From assembly GCA_009778065.1 (NCBI GenBank), contig WRKM01000011.1, positions 1 through 64,000 on the forward strand: a DNA stretch of 64,000 nucleotides, in the 5' to 3' direction. Source of the stretch: Oscillospiraceae bacterium (lineage in GTDB: Bacteria; Bacillota; Clostridia; Oscillospirales; Ruminococcaceae). The position numbers were made by a program, and so were the translations under genes. The notes below the pieces were generated by a model. The model did not search any database. It was not told the DNA's origin and was given only the letters and a program-made list of their open reading frames with translations. Positions 41,951-51,326 of this stretch are shown here, piece after piece; within the stretch, counting starts at the first letter, position 1; each line of letters opens with the position of its first letter.

Positions 41951-42367
41951 TTACCTTTTTAATTTTTTATTTTTAATTATTTTGGTGACAGCAAAAGTTA
42001 TAATAGAAATTGTCATATAGGGCAAAGCATATTTGTAAAAATACATAATTGTAACCAATAACATTCCGCTCATGCCAATAACCCCGCCATCTATCATAGG
42101 TATATTCGGAAAAAACGCTAACACAAACGTAATAAGAATTGGCATTGCTATTCCACTTAGCAGTATTATAAAATTACACGGTTTAAATATAAAAAAGAGA
42201 ATAACCTCTATAATTAATATAACATGAATTATTACATGAGCCGTATAGTACAAGTTTTGCAAATCATAAATCCACATAGTGGGAGACCACACAAACAACA
42301 CTAAGACAGTGGGAACTGACAGGTATGCAAGCGATAATATTAGCCTTTTTTTATTCATATTTCCCAT
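41951..42367 (-). CDS. Small membrane protein inserted in the ECF operon (2)
   Basis: 138 residues with four predicted helices (LILSLAYLSVPTVLVLFVWS, HVIIHVILIIEVILFFIF and two more) and a basic end KIIKNKKLKR. AT-rich. It overlaps the end of ecfA2 by 17 bases. The N-terminal LAYLSVPTVL resembles VLYLLVPSFF of the neighbouring gene, so the two may be distant paralogues. Confidence 0.6.
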   Translation of the reverse strand: MGNMNKKRLILSLAYLSVPTVLVLFVWSPTMWIYDLQNLYYTAHVIIHVILIIEVILFFIFKPCNFIILLSGIAMPILITFVLAFFPNIPMIDGGVIGMSGMLLVTIMYFYKYALPYMTISIITFAVTKIIKNKKLKR

Positions 42368-43220
42368 TTTTCAAAACCTCAAGGACCCTCGCCTTTGCCC
42401 TTTCAACAGTATAAACATCATCTCCTATATTAAAACCTTTTTGCCTTAAAAGTCTTGCGAAACGTGTAATCTGCGGTACGTCAAGCCCGATTTGCACTAT
42501 CTCGTCTGCGTGAGAAAAAACCTTGTCGGTTTCCTCATAAAGAAACACACCGCCTTTATTCATGACTATAACCTTATCGGCATATTTCACAATATCCTCC
42601 ATTGAGTGTGAAACAAGCAGAATCGTAATGCCCGAGCTCTCGTGATATTCTTTAATCTTAGATAAAACCTTGTCCCGTCCATAAGGGTCAAGCCCTGCCG
42701 CAGGCTCGTCTAAAACGAGAATTTTCGGCTCCATTGCGATAACGCCCGCGAGTGCGACCCTGCGTTTCTGTCCGCCCGAAAGGTCAAACGGTGAACGGCT
42801 GAGCCAGTTTTCATGTACGCCCATAGCCTCGGCGGCACGATATACACGCGCTTTTACTTCTTCCTCGGACAGACCTATATTCCTCGGTCCGAAGGCTATG
42901 TCTTTAAACACTGTTTCTTCAAAAAGCTGATGCTCCGAATACTGGAAAACAAGCCCTACCTCAAACCTTATGCTTCTTATGTCAACTTCCTTTGACCAAA
43001 TGTTACGCTCGTTTATAAATATTTCTCCGTCCGTAGGCTTTAAAAGACCGTTCAAATGTTGAATGAACGTGGATTTACCGCTCCCGGTATGTCCGATTAT
43101 TCCTATAAAATTGCCTTTTTTAATATCTAAGCTTACGCTGTCGACCGCCTTTATTTCAAAAGGCGTTCCCACGCCGTATCTGTATGTTAAACCTTTGGTT
43201 TTAACTGCCGTCATCGTCAT
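42351..43220 (-). CDS. ecfA2: ECF transporter ATPase EcfA2
   Basis: 289 residues from ATG 43220, overlapping the stop of ecfA1. Walker [10 protein letters not shown], signature [14 protein letters not shown], Walker [13 protein letters not shown] and H-loop LVSHSMED. It hydrolyses ATP with EcfA1 to drive vitamin import through EcfT. Confidence 0.93.
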   Translation of the reverse strand: MTMTAVKTKGLTYRYGVGTPFEIKAVDSVSLDIKKGNFIGIIGHTGSGKSTFIQHLNGLLKPTDGEIFINERNIWSKEVDIRSIRFEVGLVFQYSEHQLFEETVFKDIAFGPRNIGLSEEEVKARVYRAAEAMGVHENWLSRSPFDLSGGQKRRVALAGVIAMEPKILVLDEPAAGLDPYGRDKVLSKIKEYHESSGITILLVSHSMEDIVKYADKVIVMNKGGVFLYEETDKVFSHADEIVQIGLDVPQITRFARLLRQKGFNIGDDVYTVERAKARVLEVLKNGKYE

Positions 43221-44074
43221 TTCCCCGTTATTAATTCTGCTATGAGTTCTGCACATTCCTCTTCGTACAGTATATCGGCAGAAAGTGCAAGCCCTGCCTT
43301 ACGAAGCTCGTATACCAATTCTGTCACCTGCGGAACATCTAAGCCCACTTTTTTTAATTTCTCAACCTCTGAAAAAATCTCGCGTGGTGTGCCGTCCATT
43401 ATAATACTGCCTTTGTCCATAACAATCACACGTTTTGCCTCTGCGGCTTCTTCCATATAGTGAGTTATTAAGACAATAGTTATACCTTTTTCGTTTAGCA
43501 TTTTTATGGTTTTCATGACCTCTTTGCGTCCTTTCGGGTCAAGCATAGCTGTAGGTTCGTCTAAAACTATACACTGCGGACGCATGGCGATTACTCCCGC
43601 GATTGCCACCCGTTGCTTTTGACCGCCCGAAAGTCTGTGCGGTGCGTGTTTATGATATTTATAAATATCGACAAGCTTCATAGCCTCGTCTATACGCTCT
43701 CTGATTTCATCGGGCGGGACGCCTAAATTTTCAAGCGCGAATGCCACGTCCTCTTCCACAATTGCCGCGACAATTTGGTTATCCGGATTTTGAAAAACCA
43801 TGCCGACGGTTTGTCTGATTTCATAAATTCTGCTGTCGTCAGAAACGTCAATACCGTTTACAAAAACCTTACCGTCAGTAGGTAGAAGAATACCGTTAAA
43901 ATGCTTGGCGAGCGTGGATTTTCCGCTCCCGTTATGTCCGAGAACAGCTAAAAACTCACCCTTTTGCACTGTCAAATTCACCCCGCAAAGAGCGGAGCTT
44001 TTATCGGTAACTTGACCGTTGTCGTCATATATTTCATATTCGTAATCAAGGTTAATAGTTTTTATTATTTCCAT
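43217..44074 (-). CDS. ecfA1: ECF transporter ATPase EcfA1
   Basis: 285 residues. Walker [11 protein letters not shown]-loop [11 protein letters not shown], signature [14 protein letters not shown], Walker [13 protein letters not shown] and ITHYMEEA. The [10 protein letters not shown] sequence is typical of EcfA1. It is the first ECF gene of the leftward operon and follows the HEPN/MNT pair. Confidence 0.93.
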   Translation of the reverse strand: MEIIKTINLDYEYEIYDDNGQVTDKSSALCGVNLTVQKGEFLAVLGHNGSGKSTLAKHFNGILLPTDGKVFVNGIDVSDDSRIYEIRQTVGMVFQNPDNQIVAAIVEEDVAFALENLGVPPDEIRERIDEAMKLVDIYKYHKHAPHRLSGGQKQRVAIAGVIAMRPQCIVLDEPTAMLDPKGRKEVMKTIKMLNEKGITIVLITHYMEEAAEAKRVIVMDKGSIIMDGTPREIFSEVEKLKKVGLDVPQVTELVYELRKAGLALSADILYEEECAELIAELITGK

Positions 44075-44101
44075 AACTTAAGAACACTTTACCTTCCTTC
44101 T

Positions 44102-44497
44102 TTAAATTTTCTGTTCAATATATTTCTTTATTTCATCGTAAAACTCTCTCGCTTCGATAAGATTATAAATTACCGTTTTCTTTGATACCACATATAAATC
44201 GTCATAATCGGATTTAATCCTGATATGCTCCGTGCTGAAAATTAACTCCGAATATTTTTTATCGAATTCGCCTGTTTTGATGTAGTTTTTATTAAAATAT
44301 GCTATAACGCCGGAGTGCTTTTTAAAATCAACTCCTTCGATTGCGAGAACACTGCGCAAAGCGTAATAAATCGCGTAATAAAGCCTGTTCGCCGCTGTCA
44401 AAATATCTCTTTCTATTAATTCTTCCGCCAATTCTAAACACTCTTTAGCACGGTTTAATCTATAGGCTATAAGCTCTCTTTTCATTTCATCGAGCAA
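44102..44497 (-). CDS. HEPN domain protein (UPF0332 type)
   Basis: 131 residues, a four-helix HEPN bundle: RLNRAKECLELAEELIERDI, AANRLYYAIYYALRSVLA, KKHSGVIAYFNKNY and RIKSDYDDLYVV. The RxxxDY segment occupies the usual motif position; the toxic RNase form Rx4-6H is not seen. It is paired with the nucleotidyltransferase upstream (11-base overlap), a HEPN/MNT toxin-antitoxin arrangement. Confidence 0.85.
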   Translation of the reverse strand: MLDEMKRELIAYRLNRAKECLELAEELIERDILTAANRLYYAIYYALRSVLAIEGVDFKKHSGVIAYFNKNYIKTGEFDKKYSELIFSTEHIRIKSDYDDLYVVSKKTVIYNLIEAREFYDEIKKYIEQKI

Positions 44498-44828
44498 TTA
44501 AACGCACCCCCTCATTTATTACATTTTTATAAAAAGGTAACGCTTCTTTATATTTTTCAAAATGTGCGTAGCTTGTAACATTGGATGAAATATATGAGTC
44601 GGAATTCCAACCGGCTTCGTTAGCGATTCTGACCACGGGACGGATATAATCGTCGGTTTCTTCGCTGGGTATATCCATAAGAAGCATGACGTCAATATCT
44701 GATTCTTTGTCATAATCTCCCCTTGCATAAGAACCGTATAGAATTATATCAACTAATTTATCGCCGAATGTTTTCTTTGCGTTTTGCAAAAAATTGTTTA
44801 GCATTAAATCAAGTTCGCTTTTACACAT
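44487..44828 (-). CDS. MNT-type minimal nucleotidyltransferase
   Basis: 113 residues. GSYARGDYDKESDIDVMLLM gives the GSxARG...SDxDxxV pattern of minimal nucleotidyltransferases, with both metal-binding Asp present. In studied HEPN/MNT pairs the MNT adenylylates the HEPN toxin and neutralises it. It overlaps the HEPN gene. Confidence 0.87.
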   Translation of the reverse strand: MCKSELDLMLNNFLQNAKKTFGDKLVDIILYGSYARGDYDKESDIDVMLLMDIPSEETDDYIRPVVRIANEAGWNSDSYISSNVTSYAHFEKYKEALPFYKNVINEGVRLIAR

Positions 44829-44837
44829 GTTTTTCTC

Positions 44838-45710
44838 CTAATCAAAAACTACCATCGCACTGCTTCCGCACGGTAGCGCAAGTCCCGTGGTTGTAACAGG
44901 CAGTCCTATTTCATCGGCTGTTATTTCTGTTTTATATTTTTTCCCGACAGTCATTTTAAGCAGATACGCCATAACCGATGGCGACAATCCCGTTGTATAG
45001 CTGTTCAATAGTATAAACAGAGGCGTGTCCGATAAAATTTCCGTGCAGTCGGACATTAGAGCATGAATTGAATCCTCTAATTTCCACATCTCGCCGCCTG
45101 TCCCTCTACCGTAACTCGGAGGGTCCAAAATAATAGCGTCGTATTTAACATTTCGCCGTTTCTCCCGCGCTATAAATTTCATAGCATCGTCAATTAGCCA
45201 GCGGATTTTTCTGTCTTTAAGTCCCGACAAGGCGGCGTTTTCACCCGCCCACTCAACCATGTTTTTAACTGCGTCAAGATGACATATCTCAACATCACTG
45301 CACGCCGCCGCACACGCTAAAGTCGCGCCGCCCGTATATGCAAAAAGATTTAAAATTTTAAGGGTTCTGTCCGCTTTTTTTATAAAATCGACGCATAAAT
45401 CCCAGTTCACAGCCTGTTCGGGGAAAAGCCCCGTATGCTTAAAGCCCGTGGGTTTAACTTTAAAGCTCAAGTTTTTATAAGTCACTACCCAACTTTCGGG
45501 TAATCGCTTGTTAAAAAGCCATTCTCCGCCGCCTGATGACGAGCGGATATAACGCGCATCTGCATTGCTCCAGAGGGGAGAGGGTTTCGGATTCCGCCAG
45601 ATAATTTGAGGGTCGGGGCGAATTAATATCACATCACCCCATCGTTCAAGCCGTTCTCCGCCCGTCGCATCTATTAACTCATACTCGCGCCAACCGCTTG
45701 CTATACGCAT
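44838..45710 (-). CDS. RlmI/RlmK-like class I SAM-dependent methyltransferase
   Basis: 290 residues. An N-terminal beta region (residues about 1-95) is followed by a Rossmann methyltransferase: LNLFAYTGGATLACA (motif I), CHLDAVKNMVEWAGENA, IRWLIDDAMKF, and catalytic LDPPSYGRG. The DPPSYGRG form is shared with rRNA cytosine methyltransferase relatives (PF10672). It overlaps the end of glmM by ten bases. Confidence 0.8.
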   Translation of the reverse strand: MRIASGWREYELIDATGGERLERWGDVILIRPDPQIIWRNPKPSPLWSNADARYIRSSSGGGEWLFNKRLPESWVVTYKNLSFKVKPTGFKHTGLFPEQAVNWDLCVDFIKKADRTLKILNLFAYTGGATLACAAACSDVEICHLDAVKNMVEWAGENAALSGLKDRKIRWLIDDAMKFIAREKRRNVKYDAIILDPPSYGRGTGGEMWKLEDSIHALMSDCTEILSDTPLFILLNSYTTGLSPSVMAYLLKMTVGKKYKTEITADEIGLPVTTTGLALPCGSSAMVVFD

Positions 45711-47062
45711 AGCTCATTCTCAACTACTTCCTTGATTTTTTTAACCCAAAGTTCAACATCACTTTGGTCTTTTCCCTCAATCATTATCCGTAAAAGCGGC
45801 TCTGTTCCGCTTGCTCTTACATTAACCCGTCCCTGTCTTGAACCGCCGAAGTATGCCTCGGCTTCTTCTATAACCTCTGTAATTCTTTTATTCTCAGACC
45901 AAGTTGCACGCATTTCGGGGCTGATTTTTACGCCGATTAAGATTTGGGGGTAATCCTTTATATACGCCGCCAATTCCGAGAGCGGTTTTCCGCTTTCTTT
46001 TAATAACCGTAAAAACCGTGCCGCTGTAAGCAGTCCGTCTCCGGTCGTGGCATAGTCTGAAAGTATAATATGCCCCGAATTTTCTCCGCCTATATTATGA
46101 GCGTTCTTCTTCATCTCTTCATAAACATAGCGGTCTCCGACCTTTGTACTGACAGTGTTTATCCCGTTTTCCCGCATAAATTCGTGAAAACCGAGGTTCG
46201 ACATGATAGTAACAACAGCAGTGTTGTTTTTTAATTCACCCTTCTCTTTCATAGACTTAGCAAGCAGTGCAATAATTTTATCGCCGCTTACTTCCGCACC
46301 CTTTTCATCGATGAAAAGGCATCTGTCCGCATCACCGTCAAAGGCGATACCTGCATGATAATTACCTGCTTTTACTTTCTCTGACAGTGCGTTTAAATGC
46401 GTGGAGCCGCAGTTTTTATTTATGTTTAAACCATTCGGTTCGTTGCCCGTAAAATCGCAGACCGCACCCATCTCAGAAAATACCTCGGCACATGAACATG
46501 CGCTACCGTTAGCGCAGTCAAAGATAAGCCGTAAACCGCTTAAATCACCGCCTGTGCTTTCCTTCAGGTAGTTTATATACGTGTCCTTACCACTGTACAG
46601 AGAGCGAATTATACCAACCTCCGCACCGCTTTTTATAAGAATTTTCTCCGGCTCGTCAAGTATATACTCTTCTATTTCTTCCTCAACCTCGTCGGGGAGT
46701 TTTTCACCGCTTCCCGAAAATAATTTTATACCGTTATCCTCAAAGGGGTTATGCGAAGCGGAAATCATTATCCCGCCATCCGCGTCGAATTCCTTGATAA
46801 GATAAGCGAGAGCGGGAGTAGGTACAACACCGAGCAGTTCCGCACACGCACCTACGGATGCAATCCCTGCGATTAACGCGGCTTCAAGCGTATCGGAAGA
46901 AATGCGGGTATCCTTCCCTATGAGTATGGTAGCTTTTTTTTCATTATTTTTATACTTGGCTAAAACTAACGCCGCCGCGCGTCCGATGTTCATTGCAAGC
47001 TCACAGGTAAGCTCTGTAATTGCCACTCCGCGAACGCCGTCTGTCCCGAATAATCTGCCCAT
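45701..47062 (-). CDS. glmM: Phosphoglucosamine mutase
   Basis: 453 residues from ATG 47062 (MGRLFGTDGVRG; ribosome-binding site GAGG). Active-site phospho-serine loop MISASHNPFEDNGIK, metal loop DGDADRC, sugar loop GGENSGHI, and RASGTEPLLRI for phosphate binding. It converts glucosamine-6-P to glucosamine-1-P for UDP-GlcNAc; the next step is GlmU, encoded at 54895. Confidence 0.95.
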   Translation of the reverse strand: MGRLFGTDGVRGVAITELTCELAMNIGRAAALVLAKYKNNEKKATILIGKDTRISSDTLEAALIAGIASVGACAELLGVVPTPALAYLIKEFDADGGIMISASHNPFEDNGIKLFSGSGEKLPDEVEEEIEEYILDEPEKILIKSGAEVGIIRSLYSGKDTYINYLKESTGGDLSGLRLIFDCANGSACSCAEVFSEMGAVCDFTGNEPNGLNINKNCGSTHLNALSEKVKAGNYHAGIAFDGDADRCLFIDEKGAEVSGDKIIALLAKSMKEKGELKNNTAVVTIMSNLGFHEFMRENGINTVSTKVGDRYVYEEMKKNAHNIGGENSGHIILSDYATTGDGLLTAARFLRLLKESGKPLSELAAYIKDYPQILIGVKISPEMRATWSENKRITEVIEEAEAYFGGSRQGRVNVRASGTEPLLRIMIEGKDQSDVELWVKKIKEVVENELCV

Positions 47063-47086
47063 AAATTGCCTCATTTCTGTTATATT

Positions 47087-48139
47087 TTAATTTATTCTCT
47101 GTTGTCCCGTTTGTTCTATTCCGAGGTGGTTGTATGCGAGTGCGGTCGCTGTTCTGCCGCGCGGCGTTCTCGCTATGAAACCTAACTGCATCAGGAACGG
47201 TTCGCAGACGTCTTCAAGTGTCACCGCCTCTTCCCCAAGTGCGGAGGCAAGCGTATCAAGCCCTACGGGACCGCCGCCGTAACCTTTTATAATCATGCCG
47301 AGTAATCGTTTATCAAGACTATCAAGTCCCAAATCATCAATTTCAAGCTTATTAAGTGCAATTTTCGCTAAATCCTTAGTGATTTTACCGTCTCCCAAAA
47401 TCTCCGCAAAATCCCGAGCACGTTTCAATAACCTGTTGGCGATACGCGGAGTACCTCTCGAACGGCGGGCTATTTCTCTCGCCCCGTCATGTGCGGTAGG
47501 AATCGCCAAAATTACAGACGAGCGGCTGATTATATCGCAGAGCTGTTCTTCGGTATAGAGTTCGAGCCGCATTATAACACCGAATCTGTCGCGTAAAGGT
47601 CCTGTCAACTGCCCTGCGCGGGTGGTCGCGCCGATTAATGTAAAGCGTTTTAAATCTATTTTTATTGACTGTGCGGCAGGTCCTTTACCTATTATTATAT
47701 CGAGAAAATAATCCTCCATGGCAGGGTACAAAATCTCTTCAACCTGTCTTGAAAGTCTGTGAATCTCGTCAATAAAAAGCACGTCGCCGTCCTGAAGATT
47801 TGTGAGCAGTGCCGCCAAATCCCCGGGTTTTTCAATCGCGGGACCCGAAGTTGATTTTATATTTACGCCCATTTCGTTTGCGATTATTGATGCGAGAGAG
47901 GTTTTTCCGAGTCCGGGCGGTCCGTAGAGCAAAACGTGGTCGAGATTTTCGCCGCGTATTCTTGCCGCATCAATGAAAACTTTTAGGTTTTCCTTGAGCT
48001 TTTCCTGCCCTATAAATTCGCTGAGCCGCTTAGGACGAAGCGAATACTCCAAATCCACGTCCTCAACGGCAAATTCGGGTTCGACTATTCTTTCGTCCGG
48101 CGGGGACATATTTACGCTTACATTCGATTTTTCTATCAA
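47087..48139 (-). CDS. ruvB: Holliday junction branch migration helicase RuvB
   Basis: 350 residues. Walker [10 protein letters not shown], Walker [10 protein letters not shown], sensor [15 protein letters not shown] Arg finger and the winged-helix C-terminus ([17 protein letters not shown]). RuvAB drives Holliday-junction migration. It is separated from ruvA by a reductase gene, so the usual ruvCAB block is interrupted. Confidence 0.95.
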   Translation of the reverse strand: MIEKSNVSVNMSPPDERIVEPEFAVEDVDLEYSLRPKRLSEFIGQEKLKENLKVFIDAARIRGENLDHVLLYGPPGLGKTSLASIIANEMGVNIKSTSGPAIEKPGDLAALLTNLQDGDVLFIDEIHRLSRQVEEILYPAMEDYFLDIIIGKGPAAQSIKIDLKRFTLIGATTRAGQLTGPLRDRFGVIMRLELYTEEQLCDIISRSSVILAIPTAHDGAREIARRSRGTPRIANRLLKRARDFAEILGDGKITKDLAKIALNKLEIDDLGLDSLDKRLLGMIIKGYGGGPVGLDTLASALGEEAVTLEDVCEPFLMQLGFIARTPRGRTATALAYNHLGIEQTGQQRIN

Positions 48140-48153
48140 TTTTATATCCGTCC

Positions 48154-48708
48154 TTATGAATTATTAAAATACAATGCTATTTTTCGGCTCATTTCGATTG
48201 CCTGTTCATCGGCACTCGCGGGAATATCGTCTGTTTTGAGCGAAAGAGCGGTATGTTCTTCAAATCCTTTTGCATTAAGATACTTGAAAATAATTTTAGA
48301 CATATTTTCAGCAGGTTTCGGTCCTCCGTCACCCCCGCCAACGAGTATTAGCCCCGCTTTTTTTTCCGAGATTTTAATCTTGTCTCTCAGAAATCTTGCG
48401 GCACAATAATAAGCCTGAAATCTGCTCGCTAAACTGATAAGGGGGGGCGTCAGATTTGACATATACAGCGGGGATGCAATCAAAACATTGTTAAAATCAT
48501 CATTATAAATTAATTCCATATCATCTTTAATTACACAGCCTTTTTGTTCTTTGCACATTCTGCAATCGTTACAAGACCGGATTTTTATTTTTTTGTCAAA
48601 AACCCGTATTTCAATTATTTCGTGGTTAATATGTTTTTTAAACTCCGAAAGTAAAAAAGCCGTATCTCCGTTTATCCTCGGAGAACCATTGATGATTAAT
48701 GTTTTCAT
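48154..48708 (-). CDS. Flavodoxin-fold NAD(P)H-dependent oxidoreductase
   Basis: 184 residues. FMN-binding [11 protein letters not shown] at the N-terminus, [20 protein letters not shown] (Cys-rich loop seen in iron-sulfur flavoprotein-like reductases) and [13 protein letters not shown], the second flavin loop. It probably reduces quinones, azo or nitro compounds with FMN. It sits between ruvA and ruvB, which is unusual. Confidence 0.85.
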   Translation of the reverse strand: MKTLIINGSPRINGDTAFLLSEFKKHINHEIIEIRVFDKKIKIRSCNDCRMCKEQKGCVIKDDMELIYNDDFNNVLIASPLYMSNLTPPLISLASRFQAYYCAARFLRDKIKISEKKAGLILVGGGDGGPKPAENMSKIIFKYLNAKGFEEHTALSLKTDDIPASADEQAIEMSRKIALYFNNS

Positions 48709-48736
48709 GCTTTATAGATTATATACCCTTCTGCGC

Positions 48737-49336
48737 TTAACTACCCAACTTTTTAAGCGCGATTTTCACAATTTCCGATGTTGTCAGGCTTCTGTCTACG
48801 CCTTCGAGGGCTTTTGCTGCCTGCCCTGACGTAAATCCAAGCGCGGTAAGTGCGGCGATAGCCTCTGCGGGAGCAGACCTCGTGTCTGTTCGCACACCCG
48901 GCAATACATCCGTACCCGAATCTAAACCAAAATCCGATGAGCCGATTTTGTCCTTTAATTCAAGTACTATCCTTTGTGCTATTTTCGCTCCGATTCCCTG
49001 TGAGCGGGTCAATAGCTTGCTGTCTCCGCTTGCCACGCAAAGCATAAATCCCTGCGGCGACAAATCGGATAAAACCGACAGAGCGGCTTTAGGACCGACC
49101 CCCGAAACCGTTATCAGCAGCTTAAAAGCGTGCAGCTCGTCATGCCCGTTGAATCCGAAAAGCTCCATTGCATCCTCACGAACATGTAAATAGGTGTAAA
49201 GCTTCGTTTCAACCCCTGTTTGAAGCCCCGATAATGTGTTTGCCGTTGTGCGGCAGGCATAGCCCACGCCGCCGCTTTCAACTACCGCTAAATTCGGCTC
49301 TATATGCGTTATAATGCCTTTTACGCTGTAAATCAT
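48737..49336 (-). CDS. ruvA: Holliday junction DNA-binding protein RuvA
   Basis: 199 residues from ATG 49336 (MIYSVKGIITHIEPN), the usual RuvA length. OB-fold N-terminus, two HhH motifs (LLITVSGVGPKAALSVL and LTRSQGIGAKIAQRIVLELK) and the C-terminal three-helix domain that binds RuvB. The start region overlaps the end of ruvC slightly if a longer reading is used; 49336 is the conserved start. Confidence 0.93.
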   Translation of the reverse strand: MIYSVKGIITHIEPNLAVVESGGVGYACRTTANTLSGLQTGVETKLYTYLHVREDAMELFGFNGHDELHAFKLLITVSGVGPKAALSVLSDLSPQGFMLCVASGDSKLLTRSQGIGAKIAQRIVLELKDKIGSSDFGLDSGTDVLPGVRTDTRSAPAEAIAALTALGFTSGQAAKALEGVDRSLTTSEIVKIALKKLGS

Positions 49337-49368
49337 ATTAACCAACCCTGAAAGTATAAAATATTTTA

Positions 49369-49854
49369 TTATTTTGTTAGCCTTGATATATTCGTATGTG
49401 CACAACAGATTGCGACTGCGAGTGCATCTGCCGCATCATCGGGCTGTGGTATTGCGCTGAGTCCGAGGATTCGAGCTGTCATCTCCTGAACCTGCTTTTT
49501 AGTCGCCTTTCCGTATCCTGTGACTGCTGATTTCACCTGTAGAGGGGTGTATTCAATTATCTCTATCCCGCGTGTTTTTGCGGCAAGGATTATAACTCCC
49601 CTCGCCTGAGCTACGTCTATTGCGGTTTTCTGATTCGTTGTGAAAAAAATCTTTTCGAGCGCCATAAATTCGGGACGGTATTCGCTCAGAATCAAGCCCA
49701 AATCAACGTAAATCTCCTCAAGCCTGTTGTCGAACTTCATGTCCGATTTTGTTCTTATTACACCATAATCCTGTGTTTTAAACCGCATTCCGTTATAATC
49801 AACCGCACCATATCCCACTATTGCATATCCGGGGTCAATCCCGATAATTTTCAT
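49369..49854 (-). CDS. ruvC: Holliday junction resolvase RuvC
   Basis: 161 residues. Catalytic acids are in IIGIDPGYAIVGYG (Asp7), ALEKIFFTTN (Glu) and PDDAADALAVAIC (Asp pair). It cuts Holliday junctions after RuvAB migration. First gene of the ruvC-ruvA-(reductase)-ruvB run. Confidence 0.94.
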   Translation of the reverse strand: MKIIGIDPGYAIVGYGAVDYNGMRFKTQDYGVIRTKSDMKFDNRLEEIYVDLGLILSEYRPEFMALEKIFFTTNQKTAIDVAQARGVIILAAKTRGIEIIEYTPLQVKSAVTGYGKATKKQVQEMTARILGLSAIPQPDDAADALAVAICCAHTNISRLTK

Positions 49855-49991
49855 TTTTCCCCCTGATTTTTTTCTTTAACCTAAGTAAATTATAACATAA
49901 AATCGTTTTCGCGTCAAGTACGGCGTTTAAATATGAGAATCGCGAATATTATTTAGTTTAAAAAATTTTTTTATTTTTTTAAGAAAAACTA

Positions 49992-50040
49992 TTGACAACA
50001 TTAAAATGACCTGTTATAATGTATATAATGTATATATACA
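49992..50040 (+). promoter_or_regulatory. Perfect sigma-A promoter with overlapping YtrA-type operator
   Basis: TTGACA (49992-49997), 17 bases, TATAAT (50015-50020), then the inverted repeat TGTATATA (50020-50027) / TATATACA (50033-50040) over the transcription start. This is the expected binding site for the GntR/YtrA-type regulator encoded next. Confidence 0.85.
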
Positions 50041-50054
50041 AAGAGAGGATTTTT

Positions 50055-50420
50055 ATGGACATAATAATCAGTAATTCAAGCGGTGTGCCTATCTATGAGC
50101 AAATAACCGCACAAATCAAGGCGAAAATCATAGGAGGCGAATTGTCGGAGGGGGACGCTCTTCCGTCGATGAGGTTTCTCGCAAAAGAACTGCGAATCAG
50201 CGTAATCACAACAAAACGCGCGTATGAGGAGCTTGAAAAGCAGGGCTTTATCGAGAGTTATACCGGAAAAGGAAGTTTTGTAAAAGCGAAAAACACTGAA
50301 CTTATAAAAGAAGAGATTCACAAGCAAATCGAAGATTTGCTGGCTCAGTGTGTCGAAAAAGCGCGGCTTTGCGGAATTTCGGAAGATGAACTTTGCGAAA
50401 TTATAAAAGTATTATTTTAA
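50055..50420 (+). CDS. GntR-family regulator, YtrA subfamily
   Basis: 121 residues from ATG 50055 (AGAGAGG upstream). N-terminal winged helix: SSGVPIYEQITAQIKAKII, LPSMRFLAKELRISVITTKR, YEELEKQGFIESYTGKGSFV. The short C-terminal helix pair is typical of YtrA, which lacks a ligand domain. It likely represses its own promoter and the ABC genes downstream until a cell-wall-active agent is sensed. Confidence 0.9.
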   Translation: MDIIISNSSGVPIYEQITAQIKAKIIGGELSEGDALPSMRFLAKELRISVITTKRAYEELEKQGFIESYTGKGSFVKAKNTELIKEEIHKQIEDLLAQCVEKARLCGISEDELCEIIKVLF

Positions 50421-50450
50421 ACAATTTTTTGAAAGGATGGTTTTTAAAAA

Positions 50451-51326
50451 ATGGAACACGCAATAGAGGTTAAAAACCTTGTAAAAAACTATGACGGCTT
50501 TAGCTTGAAAGACGTCAGCTTTAATTTACCGTGCGGTACGGTTATGGGCTTTATAGGACAAAACGGGGCAGGGAAGACCACGACGATAAAGGCTATATTA
50601 AACCTTTTTAAAAGAAACGGCGGCGATATAAAAATCTTCGGACTCGACAATATAAAGGACGAGGAAAAAATAAAAGAAGATATTTCAGTCGTTTTTGATG
50701 AAATATGCTTCCATGATACGCTGAACGCCTATCAGCTTAATAAAGTTTTCTCGTACATCTACAAAAACTGGAGCGAGAAGACGTATCTTGATTTTATCGA
50801 AAAATTCGAGCTTCCGCTCAAAAAGAAAATCAAGACCTTCTCACGCGGCATGAAAATGAAGCTGCAAATAGCTGTCGCATTGTCTCATGAGGCAAAGCTG
50901 TTAATTTTAGATGAGCCGACTTCGGGTTTAGACCCCGTGGTGCGTATTGAGGTTCTTGATGTTTTTAGGGAATACATGCAGGACGAAAGCCGTTCAATTT
51001 TGATTTCGTCGCATTTAACAGCAGACCTTGAAAAAATTGCGGACTATATTACTTTTATTGACAAGGGAAAGATTCTGCTGTCCGAAAGCAAGGACAAAAT
51101 ACTCGAAAGCCACCGTATTATAAAATGCGGCAAAGACAAGGTTTCTGAAATAAAAGCCGAAATAATAGGCTCACGCATTACCGAATTCGGTGCGGAAGTT
51201 TTGGTGAAAGATTTTGCAAATAATCCGGGGGCGACACTCGCCTTGGGAGATTCGTTTATATGCGAGGGGGCGGCTTTGGACGATATTATGCGATTTTACT
51301 GTAAAGGGGGCGAGACCGGGTTATGA
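50451..51326 (+). CDS. ABC transporter ATPase of the YtrA-type operon
   Basis: 291 residues. Walker A GQNGAGKTT, signature FSRGMKMKLQIAVALSHEAK (LSGGQ replaced by FSRGM), Walker B LILDEPTSGLDP and H-loop SSHLTAD, the set seen in YtrB/BcrA-type exporters. It works with the two permeases downstream and overlaps the first by four bases. Confidence 0.9.
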   Translation: MEHAIEVKNLVKNYDGFSLKDVSFNLPCGTVMGFIGQNGAGKTTTIKAILNLFKRNGGDIKIFGLDNIKDEEKIKEDISVVFDEICFHDTLNAYQLNKVFSYIYKNWSEKTYLDFIEKFELPLKKKIKTFSRGMKMKLQIAVALSHEAKLLILDEPTSGLDPVVRIEVLDVFREYMQDESRSILISSHLTADLEKIADYITFIDKGKILLSESKDKILESHRIIKCGKDKVSEIKAEIIGSRITEFGAEVLVKDFANNPGATLALGDSFICEGAALDDIMRFYCKGGETGL

